Assembly: GCF_000830505.1 (NCBI RefSeq)
Contig: NZ_JXOK01000042.1
Coordinates: 1 to 64,000, forward strand
Length of the DNA: 64,000 nt
Reading direction: 5' to 3'
DNA from: Vibrio mytili
GTDB taxonomy: Bacteria; Pseudomonadota; Gammaproteobacteria; Enterobacterales; Vibrionaceae
Shown here: positions 41,315 to 49,695 of the stretch, piece by piece
How positions within the stretch are numbered: position 1 is the first letter of the stretch
Layout of the letters: every line of letters begins with the position of its first letter
Position numbers and translations under genes: made by a program
The notes under the pieces: model-generated
Databases searched by the model: none
The model's input: only the letters and a program-made list of their open reading frames with translations
What the model was told of the DNA's origin: nothing

Positions 41315-41869
41315 ATGAATAAGAAAGTCTTATTTATTCCGTTAGTCGCTTTTTTGCTACTAGCGGGGATATTTGCAACCCAGTTAATTCGTAACCAAGA
41401 CGGCGATGACCCAACCAAATTAGAGTCGGTCCTAGTTGATAAGCCTGTACCCAAATTTCATCTCGAAGACTTAGCTGAACCAGGAAAGCAATACGATCAA
41501 TCGATCTTTACTGGTGAACCGTTGCTACTCAATGTATGGGCAACTTGGTGCCCGACCTGTTATGCCGAGCATAAGTACCTAAATGAGTTGGCTGGTAAGG
41601 GCGTTAAGATCATCGGTATGAATTACAAAGATGATCGTAATAAAGCGATTGGTTGGTTGAACGATTTAGGCAACCCTTACTTGATTAGCTTGTTTGATGG
41701 CAGCGGTATGCTTGGGCTCGACCTTGGCGTATATGGCGCACCCGAAACATTCGTTATAGATGCCAATGGAGTGATTCGATACCGTCATGTGGGAGACGTT
41801 AACCCGCGTAATTGGTCAGAAAAACTAGAGCCGCTATACAACCAATTGGTTGAGGAGGCGAAGCAATGA
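41315..41869 (+). CDS. ccmG: Thiol:disulphide interchange protein CcmG/DsbE
   Basis: This membrane-anchored thioredoxin-fold protein keeps the CXXCH motif of apocytochromes reduced. The 184 residues show an N-terminal anchor and the active site WCPTC. The start is the ATG at 41315, one base after the ccmF stop. It overlaps ccmH by 4 bp. Confidence 0.95.
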   Translation: MNKKVLFIPLVAFLLLAGIFATQLIRNQDGDDPTKLESVLVDKPVPKFHLEDLAEPGKQYDQSIFTGEPLLLNVWATWCPTCYAEHKYLNELAGKGVKIIGMNYKDDRNKAIGWLNDLGNPYLISLFDGSGMLGLDLGVYGAPETFVIDANGVIRYRHVGDVNPRNWSEKLEPLYNQLVEEAKQ

Positions 41870-42351
41870 GAAAGCAGATTCTCGCCGTATTGGCTGCCAT
41901 GACATTATCTCTTGCTGCTCATGCAGCGATTGAAGTGTATGAGTTTGATAACCTTGAGCAAGAACAACAGTTCAAAGAGTTGAGTCATACGCTTCGTTGT
42001 CCTAAGTGTCAGAACAACACGATTTCAGACTCTAACGCCGCGTTGGCACAGGACTTACGTCATAAAGTGTATGAAATGACCAAAGAGGGTAAGTCGAAGC
42101 AAGAAATCGTTGACTATATGGTGGCGAGGTATGGCAATTTTGTAACTTACAATCCGCCTTTCACCGTGGCAACTTCAATTTTGTGGCTTGGTCCGTTGGC
42201 CGTGGTATTGATGGGGTTTGGCTTGATTGTACTGCGAAGCAGAAAGTCTAAAGCTAAATCAGAGACAGACAGTGAGGAACAATGGGACGAGCAGAAAGAG
42301 GCTCGCTTAAAAGCACTGCTTGATGATGAGAATAACGGAGATAAGAAGTAA
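41866..42351 (+). CDS. ccmH: Cytochrome c maturation protein CcmH
   Basis: CcmH is the thioreductase part of the haem lyase. The 161 residues have a signal peptide (to about residue 20, SLAAHA), the LRCPKC redox motif and one C-terminal membrane helix. The TPR part found fused in E. coli CcmH is encoded separately here as ccmI. Confidence 0.94.
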   Translation: MRKQILAVLAAMTLSLAAHAAIEVYEFDNLEQEQQFKELSHTLRCPKCQNNTISDSNAALAQDLRHKVYEMTKEGKSKQEIVDYMVARYGNFVTYNPPFTVATSILWLGPLAVVLMGFGLIVLRSRKSKAKSETDSEEQWDEQKEARLKALLDDENNGDKK

Positions 42352-43568
42352 TGATGCTATTTTGGATTTCCACTGTTGCTCTTACGCTGATTGCATGTGT
42401 TTTGGTGGCTTTGCCACTGCTTAAACAGAAAGCGAATAATGATGATGTTCTTCGTGATGAGCTAAATAAAGCATTTTATAAAGACCGTTTATCAGAATTG
42501 CATGAAGAAACCGATGAAGGCCTTGTCGAAAGTGAAGAAGACTTAATTTCGGATTTAAAACAGTCGCTACTTGATGATATACCTGGTTCAAACGAGTCTA
42601 AGCAGACCCAAATTTCTCCGATGGTCGTACTCATTCCGTCCGTGATTCTGACTGTTGTATTGAGCTATGGCTTGTACTTTAAGTTTGGTGCGTCTTCAGA
42701 GGTCGAAAATTGGCAACAAGTTTCAGCCAACTTACCCACACTGTCAAAAAAACTGATGTCGGGAACCGCGGAGCCACTCAGCGATGACGACATGGCAGAT
42801 TTGACGCTTGCGTTGCGCACGCGCTTGCATTATCAGCCTGAAGATTCAACAGGTTGGCTGCTACTAGGGCGTATTGCTTTAGCGAATCGTGATGTAGCGA
42901 CTGCTATTGATGCGATGGAAAAGTCATACCAGTTGGAGCCTAATGATGATGACGTGAAGTTAGGTTATGCCCAAGCATTAATGCTCTCCCAAGACGAAAT
43001 GGAACAATCGACAGCGCGTTCGCTCCTAGGTGAATTAATGCAGCAAGACCGAGTGGACATCCGTGTTTTCTCATTGCTTGCGTTTGATGCTTTCGAACGA
43101 AATGATTTTCCGGCGGCCATTAAATACTGGGGAATCATGCAGCAAATGATTGGGCCAGAAGACAGCCGCTATGAAATGTTGTCGCGAAGTATTGAAAGTG
43201 CTCGTAAGCAAATGGGTGAGGCAGTGTCGCCAGAGAAAAGTGTTGCTGTCACCATCAATGTAGCGCCGGATATCGATCTCGATCCAAATGCGGTATTGAT
43301 TGTTTCAGTCCACCACGCGAATGGCGCGCCAATGCCAGTTGCTGCCGCTCGTTATCCACTAGGTACATTTCCTCGTACAGTGATTCTGGATGATGGCAAT
43401 GCAATGATGCAGGGACAAAAGCTTTCTTCGCTCGAACAGCTGATTGTACGTGTAAGGGTTGATACAGATGGTAACGTTGCAACCCGTGATCACGATTGGC
43501 ATGGAGAAAGTGGTGTGGTTGATTTTGGACAGCCCGTCGAAGTGACGATTGATAAACAGTATCAATAG
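42351..43568 (+). CDS. ccmI: Cytochrome c maturation TPR protein CcmI
   Basis: CcmI presents apocytochrome c to the lyase. The 405 residues have two N-terminal membrane helices flanking a cytoplasmic loop, TPR repeats (about 165-260) and a periplasmic C-terminal domain. It shares one base with the ccmH stop and ends the operon. Confidence 0.92.
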   Translation: MMLFWISTVALTLIACVLVALPLLKQKANNDDVLRDELNKAFYKDRLSELHEETDEGLVESEEDLISDLKQSLLDDIPGSNESKQTQISPMVVLIPSVILTVVLSYGLYFKFGASSEVENWQQVSANLPTLSKKLMSGTAEPLSDDDMADLTLALRTRLHYQPEDSTGWLLLGRIALANRDVATAIDAMEKSYQLEPNDDDVKLGYAQALMLSQDEMEQSTARSLLGELMQQDRVDIRVFSLLAFDAFERNDFPAAIKYWGIMQQMIGPEDSRYEMLSRSIESARKQMGEAVSPEKSVAVTINVAPDIDLDPNAVLIVSVHHANGAPMPVAAARYPLGTFPRTVILDDGNAMMQGQKLSSLEQLIVRVRVDTDGNVATRDHDWHGESGVVDFGQPVEVTIDKQYQ

Positions 43569-43688
43569 TTCGGTTTGCCTCTTAGGCCTGTGGATCATAC
43601 GAGAGACATGTTGTCTCGAATCTTGAAGCAGGCCGATTGTCATTTCCTGATAGTGGTATGACTTAAAACGATCGAGTAGAATACCTGA

Positions 43689-43713
43689 GGCCAGCATTCG
43701 CTGGCCTTTATTT
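43689..43713 (+). terminator. Terminator of the ccm operon
   Basis: GGCCAGC (43689-43695) pairs with GCTGGCC (43700-43706) around ATTC and is followed by TTTATTT. It lies 120 bp after ccmI. Confidence 0.85.
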
Positions 43714-43833
43714 ATATGTCTAATAATTATAGATCGAGTATTTACATACCCAAGTAGCTTTTGGGCGGCAAACGCTCTATACCTTGAGATAAAGGGTATT
43801 TGGGTATATTAATAGTCGTTATGGAACAAAAAA

Positions 43834-44610
43834 ATGTATAACAAGGGTAAGTCCCTTTTCCTATTATTGTTGGCGGTTGGACTGGTTGGCTGTTCAAGTG
43901 CGCCAGATGAAGCAGTAGATGAAAAAGCGGAAACAAATCAAACGACTTCTGATGTGTATGATCCGTTAGAAGGCTTTAACCGTGCAATGTGGGATATCAA
44001 CTACGATTATTTAGATCCGTATTTGGTTCGTCCAGTATCACTTGCGTACGTTGATTACACCCCTAAGCTGGTTCGTACTGGTATTGCCAACTTTTTGGCT
44101 AACTTAGATGAGCCTTCAAGTATGATAAACAACCTGATTATGGGCAATGGTAGCAAAGCGCTGGATCACTTCAATCGGTTTTTAATTAACTCAACGTTTG
44201 GTATCTTCGGGCTGGTAGACCTTGCCACCGAAGCGGGTATTACCAAATATGATGATAAAGCCTTTGGTGATGCGATTGGGCATTATGGCGTTGGCCATGG
44301 ACCTTATTTTATGGTGCCTGGATATGGTCCGGTAACATTACGTGAAGCGGCGGACACCGTTGATGATATGTATCTTCCTTTATCTTACTTAAACTTCTGG
44401 GCAAGCTTGGGTAAATGGGCATTTGAAGGGATGGAAAAACGTGCCATGCTCGTTTCTCAAGAAGTACAGTTAGAAAACTCGCCAGATCCTTATGTACTGA
44501 GTCGAGATGTTTACATTCAACGTCTCGATTTCAAAGCGGAAGTTGAGAAGGTTAACGAGGTGAACGAAGAAGAAGAAGCGTACCTAGATGAATATCTAGA
44601 AGATTTCTAA
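43834..44610 (+). CDS. mlaA: Phospholipid-binding lipoprotein MlaA (VacJ)
   Basis: MlaA extracts phospholipids from the outer leaflet of the outer membrane and passes them to the Mla pathway. The 258 residues have a lipoprotein signal with lipobox LVGC (Cys20) and the MlaA domain (DPLEGFNRAMWDINYDYLD; GPYFMVPGYGPVTLREAAD). The transcript is monocistronic. The acidic C-terminal tail is typical of Vibrio versions. Confidence 0.94.
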   Translation: MYNKGKSLFLLLLAVGLVGCSSAPDEAVDEKAETNQTTSDVYDPLEGFNRAMWDINYDYLDPYLVRPVSLAYVDYTPKLVRTGIANFLANLDEPSSMINNLIMGNGSKALDHFNRFLINSTFGIFGLVDLATEAGITKYDDKAFGDAIGHYGVGHGPYFMVPGYGPVTLREAADTVDDMYLPLSYLNFWASLGKWAFEGMEKRAMLVSQEVQLENSPDPYVLSRDVYIQRLDFKAEVEKVNEVNEEEEAYLDEYLEDF

Positions 44611-44642
44611 TTCTCAAGCTCTTATCTAATTTCTAATCTAAG

Positions 44643-44677
44643 AAAAAGGCTTAGCGTTCATATGGCTAAGCCTTTTT
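44643..44677. terminator. Bidirectional terminator between mlaA and fadL
   Basis: AAAAAGGCTTAGC and GCTAAGCCTTTTT form a 13-bp stem flanked by A and T runs on both sides. It serves mlaA on the + strand and the converging fadL paralogue on the - strand. Confidence 0.88.
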
Positions 44678-44733
44678 GCTTTTTATTGTACAGAATCGAT
44701 TTTCGAGAAACTTGGAACGTTAAAGGCGATAGG

Positions 44734-46044
44734 TTAGAAGTGATAGTTCGCTTGAATGCCAATCAACCAAACATTACCGGTTGTTTCTCCGACGAACTGA
44801 CCACCCACCGCTTCAGCAGTATCGTCAGATGCGTATCCACGTGATTCAGTGATAGGGGCGTCTTTTGCAAAAATATAAGTAAAACCTGCGTCCAAACTAA
44901 AGTCATTTGTCCAATCATACGTTGCACCAACGCTTAACCAAGTACGATCCGTTTCAGGAATCGTAATAGTACGGTTTTTGTCGCTTACCGCAGAGGTATC
45001 GTAGGCAACTCCCGTTCTTAGCGCTAATTTAGGTTGTAACTGATACGTCGCACCCACTGCGAATCGGTAGTTGTCTTGCCAGTTTTCAACTTTTACCATA
45101 TGTGAACCGGTATTGTTAAGTTGGGCCTGTAACTTTTCAAATGCGCTCCAATCCGTCCAGTTGAAACTTGCGTGCAAAGCAAGTAGCTCGGTGAGTTGAT
45201 GGAAGCTTGCCAGTTCTGCAGTTGCGGGAAGCGATAGGTTCATATAGCCGTTTTCTTTACCCGCAATACCAAAACCAAGCCCTTCAGCATGACCTTCTAA
45301 TTTTAAATCAACTTCGGATTTGTACGTGAAGCCAATACGATGGTTAGCGTTGATCTGCCATGCAGTTCCCACTTGCCATCCCCAAGCAGTATCATCACCT
45401 TCCATGTATTTGAGAGTCGTGCCTTGAGGGGCTGGGATCGGTTGACCTGTTCCAGGATGTTGGCCAATGACGTTATTTTGTGGTGCTGTGGCACCAAAGC
45501 TTCCTTCACCAAGAACGTAACGCAAACCACCACCAATACTGATGGCTTGATTAAGTTTATAAGCCGCATTTAAGTTTGCTTCCATGGTGGTGACGCTGGC
45601 CTCGTTACCGAAATGGGATGCACCAAAACTTTTACCTAGATCGGTTTCCATACCGTAGTTAGTGCCAAAAGCGAGACCGACAGAAAACTGGTTATTATAT
45701 TGGTGGGACAGATAAAAGCTCGGGACTATAGCGTCATTAGCGAAGTCATCAGAAGAGGCGGATGAACTTTGCCCATAAAAATGAACATCACCTTCAACGT
45801 CGACATTGGGGTTAACGTAAATACCACCAAGAGACACCTGAGTGCCTGGTAAATAGGTCAGCATGGCAGGGTTTCGCCATTGAGCACTTGCATTGTCGGC
45901 CATTGCAGCCTCGCCAGCATAGGCTCGACCTAAGCCTGTTACCGAGTATTCTGCCAATTGGAAACCCGCAGCATGGGTGATGGTAGAAGTGCCGAGTAGG
46001 CTAAATGCGACGGCTGTAGATAGAAGGGTCTTGTTGGTTTTCAT
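44734..46044 (-). CDS. fadL: FadL-family outer membrane fatty acid transporter (copy 1)
   Basis: This is a 14-strand beta-barrel channel for long-chain fatty acids. The 436 residues have a signal peptide (to TITHAA, about residue 26), the N-terminal hatch sequence GFQLAEYSVTGLGRAYAGEA, alternating beta strands and a C-terminal Phe (QANYHF) for outer membrane insertion. It is one of two tandem paralogues; each has its own terminator, so they are probably separate units. Substrate preference cannot be read from the sequence. Confidence 0.92.
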   Translation of the reverse strand: MKTNKTLLSTAVAFSLLGTSTITHAAGFQLAEYSVTGLGRAYAGEAAMADNASAQWRNPAMLTYLPGTQVSLGGIYVNPNVDVEGDVHFYGQSSSASSDDFANDAIVPSFYLSHQYNNQFSVGLAFGTNYGMETDLGKSFGASHFGNEASVTTMEANLNAAYKLNQAISIGGGLRYVLGEGSFGATAPQNNVIGQHPGTGQPIPAPQGTTLKYMEGDDTAWGWQVGTAWQINANHRIGFTYKSEVDLKLEGHAEGLGFGIAGKENGYMNLSLPATAELASFHQLTELLALHASFNWTDWSAFEKLQAQLNNTGSHMVKVENWQDNYRFAVGATYQLQPKLALRTGVAYDTSAVSDKNRTITIPETDRTWLSVGATYDWTNDFSLDAGFTYIFAKDAPITESRGYASDDTAEAVGGQFVGETTGNVWLIGIQANYHF

Positions 46045-46354
46045 TCTTACGTTCGCTGAATTATTGAAAAGTAAGGCGAAATTCTAAAGATAGAGTGATT
46101 ACTTTAAAAATCAAAACCCTTAAAGCGTACGCATTTGGAATTTTATATTAATATTTTAACGAAATTGGTTGTATATACTGGCTTGTTAAGGGGAGGGCAT
46201 GAGTGTTTAGCGAACAAGTGTGAGTCCTAACCTTGCTTTTATGCTACAAGTGTTCACTCAAATTCAGCGAACACTTTGTTCTGCTGGATCAAAAAAAGGC
46301 TGGAAATCCAGCCTTTTATATAACGTGTTAATTTATGCGTCTAGCGCGACTAGC
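46045..46354 (-). other. Intergenic region between the two fadL paralogues
   Basis: This 310-bp stretch holds the upstream region of fadL copy 1 and the terminator of copy 2. It contains an inverted repeat AAGTGTTC (46248-46255) / GAACACTT (46269-46276). I see no FadR-like GGTCNGACC site and no ORF. Confidence 0.5.
46294..46318 (-). terminator. Terminator of fadL copy 2
   Basis: AAAAGGCTGG and CCAGCCTTTT form a 10-bp stem around a 4-base loop, with a T-run on the minus strand. It lies 37 bp after the stop of the gene at 46355-47596. Confidence 0.88.
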
Positions 46355-47596
46355 TTAGAAGCTGCGGCTGTATTGTAAGCCGAATAGTATAGCGTTAGCA
46401 CGAGTCGTAGCGTTGAGAGTGCCCACGCCAGTATCTTCAGTTACTTTAACGTCTTTACCTAATAAGTACGTGAAACCTGCATCAATACTTGAGTTAGTAT
46501 CGATGTGATATGTTGCACCTGCTGAAAACCATTGGCGATCAGAATCAGGGACTGAAACGGACTTTTTATTATCTTGAGCGCTGGTGTCATACATGTAACC
46601 AGTGCGTAGAGTCCAGTCCGAATTCATGTAGTAGGTACCACCAATAGCGTAGTGCCAACCATCTTTCCACTGATATTCATTGAATGTGTGGCTGTTACCA
46701 TTTACTGTACCATCTAACTTATCAAATGTGCTCCAACCAATCCATTGGACACTGTAGTGGACCGCAAATTGAGTATCTTCAATTTTATGGTAGCCAGAAA
46801 ACTCAGCCATATCAGGTAGAGGCAAGTTTAACTTTCCGTTTGAGTCCTTCTCGCCAGCGAAAATATAATTGATATCACCTTCAGCTTCAATTTCTGGACT
46901 GTGGCGGTAGGATAGACCGAATCGGTTATTTTCATTCAATTCAAATACCGTACCTAAGTTATAACCAACACCAAACCCTTCAGCATCAGCGTCAAGCAAC
47001 GTATTTTTTGTGCCACCGATAGATGTAGTCCGTTTTAGCTTACCAGTACCATAAATAAAATCGATGCCTGCACCGAAGCTCCATTGTTCGTTTAAACGGT
47101 AAGAGCCCGCAAGACCTAGATTGACACTTTTTACATCGGTTAGACCACCGTATTCAGACCAAGTCAGACTATCTTTGAATTCTGTTTTAGTACCGAAATT
47201 TGAGTAGGCGTTGACACCCCAAGCAAATTGCTCATTTACAGGTACGATAAGGTGAATATTGGGAGCAACAGATGTACTGCCGGCATCATCGTAAGATGTA
47301 TTGTCTGAAATGAAACCATTCGCTGCACTGTAGTTGACATCTTTCGCTGAGATATCAGTCGAAAGGGTTTCAAAACCGAGCGATAGTTCCATTTTGTCAA
47401 ACAGAGCCATCGCGGCTGGGTTACGAGCCATTACTGAGGCATTGTCTGCGATTACGGCATCACCCGCAAACGCACGACCGATACCTGTCGCCGATTGGGC
47501 ATTAAGTTGGAAGCCCGCTGCCATGGTTTGGCCTGAGGCAAAAGCGACGGTCACTGCTAAGAGAGTCTTTTTAAACAGACGCGTGTTCTGTGTCAT
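46355..47596 (-). CDS. fadL: FadL-family outer membrane fatty acid transporter (copy 2)
   Basis: This second FadL-type barrel of 413 residues has a signal peptide (to GQTMAA, about residue 27), the hatch sequence GFQLNAQSATGIGRAFAGDA and a C-terminal Phe (LQYSRSF). It is clearly paralogous to the neighbouring copy but diverged well beyond a recent duplication. An AAGGAA ribosome site precedes the ATG. Confidence 0.92.
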   Translation of the reverse strand: MTQNTRLFKKTLLAVTVAFASGQTMAAGFQLNAQSATGIGRAFAGDAVIADNASVMARNPAAMALFDKMELSLGFETLSTDISAKDVNYSAANGFISDNTSYDDAGSTSVAPNIHLIVPVNEQFAWGVNAYSNFGTKTEFKDSLTWSEYGGLTDVKSVNLGLAGSYRLNEQWSFGAGIDFIYGTGKLKRTTSIGGTKNTLLDADAEGFGVGYNLGTVFELNENNRFGLSYRHSPEIEAEGDINYIFAGEKDSNGKLNLPLPDMAEFSGYHKIEDTQFAVHYSVQWIGWSTFDKLDGTVNGNSHTFNEYQWKDGWHYAIGGTYYMNSDWTLRTGYMYDTSAQDNKKSVSVPDSDRQWFSAGATYHIDTNSSIDAGFTYLLGKDVKVTEDTGVGTLNATTRANAILFGLQYSRSF

Positions 47597-47691
47597 TTGT
47601 TTTTCCTTATTAGATTCGTCTCTTTGGACGATAATTTGAGCTTTTGCTCAGTGGCGCAGATAGTAGTCATTAGATGGCTTCAAACATATCC

Positions 47692-47702
47692 GACCATTGG
47701 TC
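47692..47702. promoter_or_regulatory. Palindrome upstream of fadL copy 2
   Basis: GACCATTGGTC is a perfect 11-bp palindrome about 95 bp before the start of the gene at 47596. Its half-sites resemble FadR half-sites but in inverted order (GACC first), so it is not a canonical FadR operator. Confidence 0.4.
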
Positions 47703-47830
47703 TAAAATGGATAAAAATTGGAGAAATGATGCCTAAATGTAGGGAAAATGCGGTTAAAATGCATAAATTAGAGCTTTAGCTCTAACTGAGCATTGCTGTG
47801 GTGAATGGTTGGGTGTTAATTGATAAGGAA

Positions 47831-47860
47831 ATGCTGCTAAATAAAGCTATTTAGCAGCAT
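47831..47860. terminator. Hairpin after the DUF3379 gene
   Basis: ATGCTGCTAAATA and TATTTAGCAGCAT form a perfect 13-bp stem with a 4-base loop, 12 bp after the stop of the minus-strand DUF3379 gene. The T-run on the minus strand is poor, so it may be an mRNA-stabilising hairpin as well as a terminator. Confidence 0.7.
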
Positions 47861-47871
47861 TTATCGACTTT

Positions 47872-48603
47872 TTATGACATGGGCTTAATCAAAGGAACCA
47901 GAGTATTCGCTAATGATTCGGTATCTTCATCGTGTTCACCGATTAAGATCATGCTGACATTCCCCATCGGCACTATCGAACCATTCATACCATCTTCTTT
48001 AAAGGTGACTTGCTGATCACTCGTAATTGCGGTCATAAACAAAGTGACTTTACCTTTATTTCCCTGAAAAACCATATGCACTGCATTGGATTTACCAAAG
48101 CCGCAATGGTTTAAGTAATACACATGGTAAGGGAATTGGTCGATAAAGTGATATTGGAAAGGAAGCATTTTCGCGTTTATTTGCGAATTTGGTACATTCT
48201 CGTCTATATGGCGAACAAATGCCTCTTCATTTACGACATGCTTGATTGCCGTCTCCGCTAATGATGCATGAGCTGGTGGTAGTAAAACATTCCCCCAGTT
48301 TACCTGACCGACTAAAAGACCAGCAGTGAAGGCAATAGATGCCGCCAGCGCTAGAGCTTTACGAGCGAACATCGGCTTATGGACTTTCTCGTGATGGCTG
48401 GCTGAAGATTGAGTAAACAAAATCTTATCGGCAAGATCTTCTGGTACATCAATACTCATTGCTTGGTTTATTTTTGCATCGAGATCTAAAACGTCATCGA
48501 CAAATTTACGGTTTGTCTCGTTATCTTTTAACGATTGCAGGGTTTCTTTGTCCAAATGTTTAGGATCCGACAAAATACGACGACGAAATTCTAAATCATC
48601 CAT
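47872..48603 (-). CDS. DUF3379 protein, probable anti-sigma factor
   Basis: This 243-residue protein has a cytoplasmic N-terminal part (1-80), one transmembrane helix (about 83-100, ALALAASIAFTAGLLVGQ) and a periplasmic C-terminal domain. This layout, and an 8-bp overlap with the ECF sigma gene upstream, are those of an anti-sigma factor. The family (DUF3379) is found in vibrios and relatives. There is no zinc-binding HxxxCxxC motif in the N-terminal part, so it is not a ZAS-type anti-sigma. The role is inferred from topology and position. Confidence 0.8.
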   Translation of the reverse strand: MDDLEFRRRILSDPKHLDKETLQSLKDNETNRKFVDDVLDLDAKINQAMSIDVPEDLADKILFTQSSASHHEKVHKPMFARKALALAASIAFTAGLLVGQVNWGNVLLPPAHASLAETAIKHVVNEEAFVRHIDENVPNSQINAKMLPFQYHFIDQFPYHVYYLNHCGFGKSNAVHMVFQGNKGKVTLFMTAITSDQQVTFKEDGMNGSIVPMGNVSMILIGEHDEDTESLANTLVPLIKPMS

Positions 48604-49159
48604 TTTTTTGTCCTCTCTTTGTATCTTGAGAATCCAACATCTCTTTTAGTTGATTGCGGGCGCGGAACAAACGCGTCATCACGGTATTTTTGTTGAGACC
48701 GAGGATGTCGCCAATCTCTTCTCCACTGAAACCTGCGACTACCTGTAATAATAACGGCTCTCTATACTCAATATCTAACTTCATGATTTGTTCGTGAAGC
48801 CATTGTTGTTGGTGATGAGTATCATCACTAAATTTGGCCTCATTGCTGTACTCTTCAATATCGACTAGATCAAATTGTTTGCGTTCAAATCGACGCGCGT
48901 TTTCTCTTCTTAGAATGGTAATCAGCCAAGATTTAGCCGCCTTTTCATCGAGAAGGCTGTCGAGTGATTTCCACGCACGCATGCAGGTTTCTTGCACCAA
49001 ATCTTCCGCGATGGCCTTGTCTTTACACAGCCAGTAAGCGTAACGATACAGATCGCGATGATAGCCGCGAACGAGCGCTTCGTATTTTCTTTGTTTGTCC
49101 ATATCAGAATCGACCGGACGATTGGTTTTTTTCTTTCCAAATATTTTTATAATTGGCAC
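48596..49159 (-). CDS. ECF-family RNA polymerase sigma factor
   Basis: This alternative sigma factor has region 2 (YRYAYWLCKDKAIAEDLVQE, TCMRAWKSLD) and region 4 (LLLQVVAGFSGEEIGDILGL, NKNTVMTRLFRARNQLKEML). I choose a GTG start at 49159 (VPIIKIFGKKK, 187 residues) with AGAGG five bases upstream. The frame is open further to a GTG at 49225, and an ATG (MDKQRKYEAL) 20 codons downstream of 49225-based residue 22 is also possible. It is co-transcribed with the DUF3379 gene. Its signal and targets are not visible; the flanking fatty acid genes are an obvious guess. Confidence 0.88.
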   Translation of the reverse strand: MPIIKIFGKKKTNRPVDSDMDKQRKYEALVRGYHRDLYRYAYWLCKDKAIAEDLVQETCMRAWKSLDSLLDEKAAKSWLITILRRENARRFERKQFDLVDIEEYSNEAKFSDDTHHQQQWLHEQIMKLDIEYREPLLLQVVAGFSGEEIGDILGLNKNTVMTRLFRARNQLKEMLDSQDTKRGQKNG

Positions 49160-49274
49160 AAAAGCCTCTATTCTTACTCTGCGCCGCCAATACTTGAGCG
49201 ACTGGAGTGATTTGAAGATAATCACTATAAAATTGATCTATTTCAAAATTTAAAGTTCGCGAGCGGTTATAGTA

Positions 49275-49441
49275 GACCCTGTCATCTCGTTAGTCCTTGT
49301 GGCTAACATGTTGAGCAAGATGACACTTCCTTTTGAAGGCTGACTTTACTTTCTCCTAATCAGGAAACTGATTATTTTCAATTGGCGTAAGTTAATTGCT
49401 TTATAGATATTCCGACCACACAGTTTTGTGTGGTTTTTTTT
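49275..49441 (+). ncRNA. Candidate small RNA upstream of fadI
   Basis: On the + strand no gene lies upstream of the terminator at 49415-49441, because the neighbouring sigma gene runs the other way. The preceding 140 bases fold well: TGTCATCT (49280-49287) pairs with AGATGACA (49318-49325) enclosing GTTAG/CTAAC (49289-49293/49303-49307), and TAATCAG-GAAA-CTGATTA (49357-49374) is a perfect stem on a GNRA loop. A TATAGT -10-like box lies at 49268-49273. The 5' end is uncertain. It could also be a terminated leader of fadIJ. Confidence 0.5.
49415..49441 (+). terminator. Orphan Rho-independent terminator
   Basis: ACCACACA (49415-49422) pairs with TGTGTGGT (49427-49434) around GTTT, followed by at least seven T. 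There is no + strand gene between this and mlaA, about 4.8 kb back, so it most likely ends a small RNA or an attenuated fadI leader. Confidence 0.9.
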
Positions 49442-49640
49442 TGCTCAAATTTTTCATCTGAATCATTTCAATCCGTACTAAGTCTCTTTTTCTTTTGATC
49501 ACATATCTCACTTACCTGTAGGTTGTTGCGAGGCGCTACGCGCAATTAAATCTACTGCCCTGCGTCGTGCTACCCTGATGAGGTTAATGACATCAGTTTA
49601 TTGAATTATAGTCATTGATCAACAAGCGTCACGTTTTATG

Positions 49641-49654
49641 CAAACACGTGTTTG
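49641..49654. promoter_or_regulatory. Palindrome CAAAC-N4-GTTTG in the fadIJ promoter (PsrA-box-like)
   Basis: CAAACACGTGTTTG is a perfect 14-bp palindrome. It fits the box of PsrA, a TetR-family fatty-acid-responsive repressor of Pseudomonas and relatives (C/G-AAAC-N2-4-GTTT-G/C). It overlaps the proposed -35 box of fadIJ. Whether this organism has PsrA cannot be seen here. Confidence 0.6.
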
Positions 49655-49679
49655 AAAATTTTAACAACCTGATTACAAT
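49652..49679 (+). promoter_or_regulatory. Probable sigma-70 promoter of fadIJ
   Basis: TTGAAA (49652-49657) and TACAAT (49674-49679) are 16 bases apart. Transcription would start near 49686, inside the second palindrome and about 29 bp before fadI. Confidence 0.6.
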
Positions 49680-49682
49680 GGC

Positions 49683-49695
49683 GAGGTCAGACCTC
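49683..49695. promoter_or_regulatory. FadR-like operator before fadI
   Basis: GAGGTCAGACCTC is a perfect palindrome that contains the FadR core GGTCNGACC; the outer bases differ from the E. coli consensus. It covers the predicted start site of the fadIJ transcript, a position suited to repression in the absence of long-chain acyl-CoA. Confidence 0.65.

Noticed and set aside
43741-43833. Inverted repeat TACCCAA...TTGGGTA before mlaA as a possible riboswitch
   Set aside because: The arms are short and widely spaced with no supporting terminator or anti-terminator structure.
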